From contig NC_135784.1 of the NCBI RefSeq assembly GCF_051106095.1, positions 152,059,428-152,123,427 of the forward strand: a stretch of 64,000 nt of DNA, given 5' to 3'. This stretch comes from Pogona vitticeps. Its lineage: Eukaryota; Chordata; Lepidosauria; Squamata; Agamidae. The notes below the pieces were generated by a model. The model worked only from the letters and a program-made list of their open reading frames with translations. It had not been told where the DNA came from and made no database searches. A program made the position numbers and the translations under genes. Positions 55,691-64,000 of the stretch are shown piece after piece. Every line of letters starts with the position of its first letter. Within the stretch, counting starts at the first letter, position 1.

Positions 55691-58600
55691 GGTTGTTGCA
55701 CCACATCTTGTTTCTGACCTTGCGAAATCCAGCTGTTTGGCCACTGTGGAAACTATGCCGGACTAGACAAGGCTACATGGCTACTAGTCATGATGGCAAT
55801 ATATTATTTCCAGTGACACAGGCAGTGTGCCTATTGCTACCAGTTTGTGAGGGACAAAAGAGGGAAGATGGTATTGCCTTCATATTGTTACTTGTGGGTT
55901 TCCCTTAGCCATCTGGATGAGCACTGGGCGTGAACAGAAGCTTGGCATGGCCTTCAGGCTGATCATTAAGGCATATTTGTATCCAGAATTAAATGAGTCA
56001 TCTCTCTTTTCACTCAGGACAGGGAACTTCTTTGTTTCTGAAGGATTTGCCACAGCTCAAAAACAATCTTGATAAATGTCTCTGTTACTGGAGAGTGCAA
56101 ATGGCAGGACTCTGTGGTCCTCGTGTCTTACTTGTAGCCTTCTCATGTTGTCAGGTCGGCCACTTTGGGAACAAAATGCTGGACTTAGATAAACCTTTGG
56201 TCTGAATAGTTCTTCTGTGCCTCCTGGTGGTGCTTCAGAATCAGACCATGGCCTGCTGGAGGAAATTTTGGGATCAGTAGTTCAAAAGGGTAATGTTTCC
56301 ACATTCTATGCCTAAGACTATAGTGCTGCCAGGACAGACAATACTGTGACAGAAGGATGGATGTCCTGACTTTAGAAAAGATAGATGCGTATAAAATTAA
56401 GATGGGGAACATACTAGGCTTCTCAGCAAAATAATGATTTCCCCCCCAATTACTCACTTTTTTTCTTTGTTCTTATATATTTGATGCCCTGTCAAAAGTT
56501 CCTTGACTAAATGGGGTGGGGGGGGGGTTGTTGAATAACAGGAAGCTTTAATTTTTCACTTTATCATACCTTCACCTTTGTTTTTTTGTTTTTTTGTTTT
56601 TACAATGGAGGGAAAGTGTTGTGTTGACTTATTTCTTCACTTCTCTCTCCTTTTAGGTTGCGGTGCTCCCCTCTAGGTGTGAGTATTCTACTCAGTTTTA
56701 ATTGAATGAATAAGGCTTTAGAGAAGGCGAGATACTTAAGCCCAATTCCTGCACGCACAAATACACACACACAGACAGAATTAATGTCGCTTACATTGAT
56801 GTTTTGATGTCCAACAGCCTGAGTCCTCTGTAAAAATCAGCAAATGAGGCAGAGCAATGGTAGGCAAAAATGCCTTGTTGCACACAGTAAGAACACTACC
56901 TACTACGTTTGCCCTTCACTTACAGTGATTCCACAGGGTGGTGCAATAGTCAAAATTGTGCTATGCATGCCCACCTCAGAAAAAAACAGATGAGTTTTCT
57001 GCTCCTTTATACTTCTCTAACTATGATGAGAGTGAGTTTGTGACTATGCAAATAAAAATAATTCAAATTTAATTATTATTTGCATTTTTGTTCTCCTGAC
57101 TTCTCTCCAAGCCAATTTACACGGTTCCTTCCTATCCAGAATCCTCCTCCTCACATCTCTCTGTGAGGTAAGATAGTCTGAGGAATGGTGGGAAGAGGGA
57201 TCCCTTCACAATTCAAGTCTGGCATCCCAACCACTACCGTTAAACAAATGAACAAAACCAAAACTCTTTCCCCATCTAGATAAAAGGCTAGATTGTGACT
57301 ATACTCAGAAGAAATGGCCTGCTTTGCCACCAACAGGCATCACATACTGACACTGTGAAACCTCACAGAAGATGTATTTTCTGACATTTTCTTCAGCGAA
57401 TTCCCACAAAACCTCTTTGAATTAGGGGCTGGTGAGTTGACAAACACAGCTTTAGGCTAACTGAACGGTTTTAAGAAAACTCTTTGCTATGTTACATCCA
57501 AAGGCCTACCAACGACAGGGGAACTGTAGCTGGGTGGCTGGAGATGGGAAGCTTCCCAGAGACTGTGAGGCAAGGAAACCGGCCAGTGTGAGGAGGGGCA
57601 AAAATGACAATGGAGTCCAAACATCTGTCACACTCGGCCGATTACCTTCCAGCAACAATGGGGCCACAGAGACGGGAGGCTGCCTTGTTGGAGGATTTGG
57701 GAAAGCAAAGACAATTGCCACTTTTGTGCAGTCTTGCAAGGTACTGTCATGCTGACTTAGCACTCTCTTGCCAAGGATGCCCTGCTTTCTTTATAAATTG
57801 TGGGTGACAGTTTCAACCCAAGGTACGTTTTACCACAATGACCTTCAATACAGATGTGAGCCATCTTGATGTATCTTGTGCTCACCTGTCAGCCAGTAAG
57901 ACAGCACTGGGGAGGTAGGGATAAGGCCTACCAATAGACTTAATCTCTTCATTTGGGGATTTAGGGGGGGAAAAAAGAGGCTTCTTATCTCAGAGTTTTA
58001 ACAACCAGGAAAAAATGAAAGTGTTCAGACCTAATCTCCTCTTCTTGAAAATATGTTAGATTACCAACCATAAGAATGTAAATGTGTAATAATACTCATC
58101 ATCTTTATAATGAATATGTTTATAGATATGTTTTGGAACTCTTTAAATGAAGTACCTAATGAGCTATGAAGGCCTAGCCAGTATGTTGAAACCCATTCCT
58201 AGTGAGCATCTGCAGCCATAAAAAACAAGAAACTTTTTCTATGAAAACCCTTCAGACGGATGCTTAGGAGAAAGCCATGAGAACAGCTGAATCAAAAAAC
58301 GTCTAGTCTTTATTTAAAAAGATTAAAACTGCAGTTATGTATATATGTTAAATTAAAACTAAAACCCACTGAGTCCAATCCTTGCAATCCTATACAGGTT
58401 TTCCCAAGGAAGTCACACTGAACTTGGTGGGGCTTGCTTCTGAGTAGATGTCTACTCACAATCACTTCTGGTTTTTGCTACTACTATTTTGATGAGATTC
58501 AGATTGGGATGAGGTGGATTCTTGAAGCTCCTTGAAAAGCAATTGGTCTACTTCCCAGGCGCAACTTCCTTCTGTTGGTGTGTTGCTTCAGACTCACACA

Positions 58601-58849
58601 AAACTGGTTGCCAAGTTGACTTGTTCCACTATTATGCTGAGTCAGCCCGATGGCTCAGGCGATGAATGCTAGGTGGCAGCACTGAAACGTTGATGGGAGA
58701 GCTATCGTGTGTGCTGTGCCGAGTTTGGAAAGGATTACACTGATTGGCCATTTTTAGAACAAGGGTAAAGAATGTTTCTTAAAAACATACAAGAACATAA
58801 AGTTTCTCAGTTTGTAGGATTGTAAGGGATGTACATTGTATTCACAACA
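55691..58849. other. Intergenic, nothing recognised
   Basis: About 3.2 kb without a supported gene or named repeat. Short open frames (57489-57755 and others) overlap on both strands without domains. Confidence 0.35.
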
Positions 58850-59005
58850 TAACAGTAGCAGATAGAGTGATAGACTAGGACTCAAGCCACCTGGTTTCAA
58901 ATCCCCATTTGGCCAGGAAAACGTACTGAGGGAACAGAACTATTAAAGCCACTTCTTAAATATTTATTTAAAAAACCCACTTAGGACTGCCATGAGAGGG
59001 TTTCT
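58850..59005 (+). mobile_element. tRNA-derived SINE
   Basis: 'gatagagtgatagactagga' (A-box side), 'cctggtttcaaatccccatt' (B box) and a weak 3' part 'ttaggactgccatgagaggg'. Confidence 0.6.
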
Positions 59006-59194
59006 ACTTAAGAGCATCTAACATTCAATAAAAAGACATACACAACTCAGAAGAATGTATTTGTAGCACAAATATTGAAATCTTTAACAATGAGCTGATC
59101 TGTAAAGATTTTGCATTACACTGAAAAAAAGCCCTCTTAAGCATAAAGCCCTGCTGTCACTCCTAGAAAACATGTCTGTATATTTTAGCATTGT

Positions 59195-59455
59195 CATTGT
59201 TGTTGTTATGTGCCAGCAAGTTGCCTCCAACTCATGGCAATGCAATGAATGAGCAATCTCCAATGTGTTTAGTCCTCAACTGCCCTGCTCATCTCCTGTA
59301 GACTCAATCCTGTGGCTTCCTTTAAGGAGACAGTCCATCTTGTATCCGGTCTTCCTCTTCTACAGCCTTCCACCTTTCCCAGCGTTATGTTTTTCCCCAG
59401 AGAAATCTGCCTTCTCATGATGTACCTGCAAGGTAGGCCAGCTTTGCCTGTTTCA
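59195..59455 (-). mobile_element. BovB/RTE LINE ORF2 3' end, antisense
   Basis: The minus-strand translation gives LGKVEGCRRGRPDTRWTVSL, then SLQEMSRAVED, MSWRQLAGT and an AACAACAAC-type terminus. This is the C-terminal pattern of BovB-like RTE elements (GRRRRGRQRMRWLDGI type). 5'-truncated. Confidence 0.75.
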
Positions 59456-59784
59456 GCATAGCTACATAGAAACCATGCAGTTCAGATTTAAAGAGTTCCA
59501 TGCCTCGCTTTGCCATCCATAATGGAAGCTACTTACAGCATAGTGACTACCACAAAATGTAGCTAAGTCAGTATAACTCAAATGTCCAGTAATTGTGGGG
59601 AAAAAAGCAATACATGTTTTCACAATAAATCTCCTGCTCTTCAGCCTCTGGGGAAGATGAGCCCAGGTTGATTTGCATGGATCCTTGTCTAAAGCTTTCT
59701 CTCTAGATTCTCTCATAGTCCTGAAGGAGCAAGTTGGAGAGGGGGGGACCCTGGACCAGTGTATAAATGGCTGCAGTGTACTAC

Positions 59785-59842
59785 CTGTTTGAATAAAACC
59801 AAACAAAAGCACACACAATAGAATGACATAATTGAGGGACAT
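59785..59842 (-). CDS. Possible signal-peptide first exon (unconfirmed)
   Basis: From an ATG at 59842 the frame reads MSLNYVILLCVLLFGFIQT, a good signal-peptide core. A plausible donor ACAG|GTAGTA follows at 59784. Such short first exons are typical of secreted peptides. No matching second exon was found at lower coordinates, and the read-through frame is featureless, so this may be chance. Confidence 0.15.
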
Positions 59843-60174
59843 TTTAAAAAGCTCTTAATGATTAACATCTCTTAATCCTGTCATTCTTTTGTGTTTTATT
59901 TTATTCAAAGAGGCTATATGAATAAACATTTTGATTTAATATTTTATTTCGGCCTCAACAGTGCTCTGAGCTCAGACAAGAACACACAGACACAGGATGA
60001 AGTAAGAAAAAGGAAACCATTTTTTTCCATAGCTCTTATGACATTTTCCATGTAACACAACTACAACAACACTGCTTTTAAACCTGCTTTTGAACATTTA
60101 ACTTCAGCTCATTACTTCTTAAGCCTAGTGTCCCTGTGGATGCAATTACAGGGCCTGCTGTGCATTCTCTAAGG

Positions 60175-60371
60175 CAGTGGTCTCCAGCCTTTTTAACACT
60201 GCGGACCGGTTGGGGAAGGCGGAGCGCCCCTCATGATTGCGCACATACCGAAGGGGCTGTGCAAGGGGGGGAGTGCGTGTGGGTGGGCAGGTGGGATTTT
60301 GTATCCTCATCCCAGTCCAGCCCAGGCCATGGACCAGCACTGGGCCGTGGACCAGGGGTTGGGGACCCCTG
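60175..60371. mobile_element. hAT MITE (197 bp) with 8-bp target duplication
   Basis: It begins CAGTGGTCTCCAGCCTTTTT and ends with the inverted 'ttggggacccctg'. Flanks are ctctaagg and ctctcagg (7 of 8). The interior 'tgcggaccggttgg' and 'gggccgtggaccagg' is the familiar reptile/mammal hAT style. Confidence 0.88.
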
Positions 60372-61814
60372 CTCTCAGGTAGCTTATTATTGCTGCAGAA
60401 GCGTGCAGTGAGAGGTATTGCATGGTAGCAGCATCCAGCACTCCGTAAGCCACTCCACATCCAAAGACAGGGATGCCTCAAACAAAAAATGATAACTATG
60501 AAACTGGACCTTGGACCTCACTACCATTCACACTTGTTGAAAAACAGCCCTGACAATTGCTTTGTGTTTGGGTGAAAAGTGGTGAACTGATTAAAAAAAG
60601 GAGTCAGCTTCTGGATTTTTTCCCTTGTGTGGTGTCACTTTATGAATGGCAGTGAGCAGAAGAGGGTATCCTGTCGGCCATCTTGACTGCTGCCATTGGT
60701 GTTGTCAACATTCAGGCCGCCCTTTGCTATGTAAAATTAGGCATCCGTTTTCCTGCTGACAATGTGGGCATGATACAGTATTGTGCAGGAATACTGGGTG
60801 ATTTCCTGGCTTTTTGAATCATGTGTACAGATGCACAATATCCCACATTCATAAACTAGATGTTTTTTTAAAGAACTAGATTATTTTGAGGGATGGTAGA
60901 GACCTTTCCCTCTCAAATGCTGGACTGCTCAAGTCCTAAATCTGTAATAAAGAGGTGGGGCATTTTTTTTTGTGCTCAGATAGCAAAAGGGATCTGCCTG
61001 TAGGATCAAAGTGACTTTGCAGTTTTTCAGAATCAGAAGCAAGGGGTTATTATTAGATGGCTGGAAAGGAGACATTTAAGGTGAGTAGTATATATACTTT
61101 TTTAATTTTCATAAATACAAGAGTAGAGCAGGGCCAGCTAAGGTATGTTGATGTCTTAAGGTGGAGCAGCCCCGAGCGACCCAAGTCAGGATGCCTATCA
61201 ACTTAAACTTGCCAAGCTATTCTAACACAAGAGGCAGAATAATCCCACAAGCACCTCTATTCTATAGGCAGTGGAAATATAATAGCCATTAGCTATCCTT
61301 TTATAATAGTCAAAATTGACTGCCTGAGATGGCTGCCTTACTCTGTCTAATGGTAGGGCTGGTATTGGACTTGGAGGTGCTGAAAGAAAAGTATCACTTC
61401 TCTGCTCCTTCCAGAATGTAGGGTGTATTCTCACTTGTTAGAATTAATAATGGGTGGGGGACCGATGCCCTGAAATGGATATTTTACTGGCCCAGTACTG
61501 TGATTACTCATTTTCTGTAGGTCATTGTTAGTTATTTTTTGGGAATTGTAGTACTTTTCTACATTAAAAAAAGTGAAACAAAACAAACTCTCTTGTGTGG
61601 AAGGGTAGCTAAATCTTCCTCCTTCCTTATTTAACATGGCTTCGTTTTCTCAAAAGCAATATTCCATCACCAAGACTGCTGATCCATTCCCCTTGCATAG
61701 GCTTTAGTTTTGACTTTTTAACATAATCTTACAGAAAGACACTGTGCTGCAACTTCATATTTCCTTTTTAATATGCATGATTAAAAATACAGAAAAGGCA
61801 GTAGGGAAATTTGT
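60372..61814. other. Intergenic, nothing firmly recognised
   Basis: The stretch at 61130-61440 carries pieces ('cctgagatggctgccttact', 'ctaatggtagggctgg') of an unclassified dispersed repeat also glimpsed near 44150 and 47700. No gene. Confidence 0.4.
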
Positions 61815-61985
61815 ATGTTATATGCAATCAAGTTGGAACTGACTTACAGAGCTCCTAATAGGCCTTTCAAAGTAAGTGAGATATTTAAGGAGTTGTTTCC
61901 ATGTCTGAGCTGAGATATGAACCCAGGTCTCCAAGCCTTTGTCTGTCATTCTGTCCACTGCACTACACTGAGTACCACAAGGGAA
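61815..61985 (-). mobile_element. Sauria-type tRNA-SINE, antisense
   Basis: The left side 'atgcaatcaagttggaactg' is the reversed BovB-like tail. The right side, in reverse complement, gives 'cagtgtagtgcagtggacag' and 'cctgggttcatatctcagct' (A and B box). Nearly full length. Confidence 0.7.
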
Positions 61986-62441
61986 ACATGGGCGGTGGTA
62001 ATGGAATCTGGAAACCCTAACGGCACCCCGATCTAGCATGAGGGCACTGCAAGATAAAAGCCTTATCTGCTGGAAACTTCCCAGGTTTCAGTCCTTGGGC
62101 AGAACCTAGGAAGGATGTTACAAGCATATCCCTGCTTGATCAGTGAAGTCTCGAGGGTATGACAATGGGGCCCATCAATGGGGCCAGTCCTGTCCAGCTA
62201 ACCGGAGCGAAACATCTGTCTCAGACAGCAAATGCGATGGGACGGCAATAAAGTGTATGCTTGCCATCTGAAAAATATTAGAAAACTGACTGTAACAACA
62301 GAGACAGAAAAGGCTAGTAGCTATTTCTCTCCACTGGGAAAATAAAAGCCAGACGGTTGGATGATGGAATTATTAATGTGAACTGAATTATCTCAAAATA
62401 GCAAGAAATCGTCAGAACTCTGCTTCAGGCTGGATGTTCAG
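61986..62441. other. Intergenic, nothing recognised
   Basis: No gene or named repeat. Confidence 0.35.
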
Positions 62442-62446
62442 CAAGC

Positions 62447-62490
<44 letters not shown>

Positions 62491-62515
62491 TTGTGTGTGT
62501 GCGTGTGTGTGTGTG
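62442..62515. repeat. (CT)n-(GT)n compound microsatellite
   Basis: CT/TC units to about 62486, then GT/TG units with minor interruptions. Confidence 0.95.
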
Positions 62516-62873
62516 CTGTGCATGCATCCTATCGCATGGACACACAATGGGAAGAGTGCAGAGGGTGAGGGGGAAAGAGAATGAAGAAAGAGAGAAATTG
62601 TCGGGGACAATTTTTTCAGATGGAATGGAGGAGCACTTATGCAGCTATACGGCACAGTCCTATGCATGTCAGTTCAGAGCTGAATCTCAAATTATTTCAG
62701 TGTGGCTTCCTGTTAAGCAAGTGCACATAGTATTGTGACTTTAATTATGTTGAACCAAGGTAGCTGTAAACATGTCTAAGACTCCCACAAATACCACTGA
62801 AAGAAAGAAGTGATGGATACTCTCTTTTAAGTTAATACCATCAATTATTCTTAATGGTTTATTTTTATATACA

Positions 62874-63047
62874 GCAGTAAACCTTCTACAGAACTTTCTT
62901 ATCCCTATATATATATCTAGGGAAACATACAGTATTAGGAACAGAAAACACCAGTGGAATGACTCTTTCCCATCCTGCTTGTCAACATTGTCATCACTTC
63001 TTTCTTATATATATTGGGATAAGAAGGTTCTGTAGAAGGTTTACTGC
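62874..63047. repeat. Inverted repeat, arms about 45 bp
   Basis: 62874-62918 (gcagtaaaccttctacagaa, then cttatcccta, TA-rich) is inverted at 63003-63047 with about two differences. The loop holds a 57-base segment that also occurs inverted at 63703-63759. Confidence 0.85.
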
Positions 63048-63084
63048 TACAATGGACCAAGGGGTACTTGTAGGGGTACCATTC

Positions 63085-63583
63085 GGTTCCACAGCGACTT
63101 CAAAGTGTTGATGCTTACATACAAAGCCCTAAATGGTTTAGGACCTCGATATTTGGCGGAACGCCTTCTCCCACCAAGAACTACCCGGATCACTCGATCG
63201 AGTCAGGAGTTGAGGCTAAGGAGCCTGATACCGAGGGAGGCCCGAAAGGAAAAAACAAGAAATCGGCCCTTCTCGGCGGTGGCTCCTCGCCTCTGGAACA
63301 ACCTTCCTCCAGAGATTCGTGAGGCCCCGTTGCTGGGTATTTTTAAGACCCATCTTGAAACTTGGATGTTTAAGTAGGCTTTCCCTCCAGATAACACCTA
63401 ATCTCTTCATCTTTAATCTATTTTTTGTTATATTGCCATCTTGAAAAATATGTCTATTGTTTATTGTTGGCTGCCTATTGTTATTGTTTAGTATATTGTT
63501 TTTTTGTTATATGTACAATTTACTATGTTTTTATATGTCTGGAAGCCACCTAGATTGGTCATTTTGAACAGATAGGCGGGGTA

Positions 63584-63669
<86 letters not shown>
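63085..63669 (+). mobile_element. L2-type LINE: ORF2 C-terminus, 3' UTR and (AAAT)n tail
   Basis: The open frame reads VLMLTYKALNGLGPRYLAER, LLPPRTTRITRSSQELRLRS, NRPFSAVAPRLWNNLPPEIR and FKTHLETWMFK, then a stop near 63377. A T-rich 3' UTR, the terminus 'cacctagattggtcattttg' with 'aacagataggcggggtataa', and about 85 bases of AAAT follow. It is 5'-truncated but intact through its end, so it is younger than the 1728 copy. Confidence 0.92.
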
Positions 63670-63670
<1 letters not shown>

Positions 63671-63702
63671 CGGCAACTCAAAATAAACCCAACAGTATTT
63701 TA

Positions 63703-63759
63703 ATGACATTGTTGACAAGCAGGATGGGAAAGAGTCATTCCACTGGTGTTTTCTGTTCC
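63703..63759. repeat. 57-bp segment, inverted copy of 62938-62994
   Basis: It is the reverse complement of 62938-62994 with one mismatch (key run 'gtggaatgactctttcccat'). Together with its partner it brackets the L2 copy. Confidence 0.9.
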
Positions 63760-64000
63760 TGCTTCAGACTTTACCAGGGCCAAGGCATACGCCCCCCTCC
63801 TTTGACGATTTAACTTTAAATTATGGGGAAGGGAGGGGAAACCTGTGTGTATCTTAGCAATATTTGTAACAGGCTTCTCCAATAGGCAAAATGAACACAT
63901 TCATTGTCTAGGAACAGTTATCATTAAACAGAGGGAGAGGGAGCATGGAGGCTTAGCGTGGTTACTGACATTGTATGTTGTAAAATTGTCATCTGAGCTG
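63760..64000. other. Window end, nothing recognised
   Basis: No gene or named repeat. Confidence 0.35.

Overview
This is a stretch of vertebrate nuclear DNA, and the repeats point to a squamate reptile, most likely a lizard. It carries L2-type LINE 3' ends that run into AAAT-type microsatellites, antisense CR1 fragments, BovB/RTE-type LINE ends, tRNA-headed SINEs with Sauria-like tails, a DIRS-type element, and hAT, pogo-like and Tc1 DNA transposons. There are no bacterial, phage or CRISPR features, and most open frames are chance or repeat-derived. The species call is an inference from repeat content only.

Two host protein genes are supported, both on the minus strand. ANKRD33 (photoreceptor ankyrin-repeat protein) occupies 13837-24854 as four coding exons: 24543-24854, 22198-22327, 17783-17923 and 13837-14606. 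Their splice sites and phases fit together exactly and give 450 aa. Its introns hold CR1, SINE and MITE insertions. A TMDD1-like gene (signal peptide, death-domain-like region, one membrane segment, acidic tail) lies at 45211-46062 as one open exon. About 20 kb separates the two genes, and I recognise no other host gene in it.

Layout. 1-2095: old DIRS-type element with an L2 piece inside it. 2.1-13.8 kb: pogo-like MITE, CR1, SINEs, (GT)n, and a 431-bp near-perfect palindrome. 13.8-24.9 kb: ANKRD33. 25-33 kb: SINEs, a large tetranucleotide array, and a LINE ORF2 interrupted by a pogo-like MITE with TA target duplications. 33-42.6 kb: mostly unrecognised sequence, two copies of a small palindromic MITE, and a roughly 1-kb element with long inverted ends. 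42.6-44.7 kb: degraded Tc1 element and L2 tails. 45-46 kb: TMDD1-like gene. 46-64 kb: repeat-rich intergenic DNA with two adjacent 300-bp foldback elements, hAT MITEs, a (CA)n(GA)n array, a BovB end, and an L2 3' end bracketed by inverted copies of flanking DNA.

The strongest unexplained signals are foldback structures: the 9132-9562 palindrome, the element at 40269-41271, the tandem foldbacks at 49748-50432, and the nested inversion at 62874-63759. None is shown to be a new functional system. They are structural and mobile-element observations.
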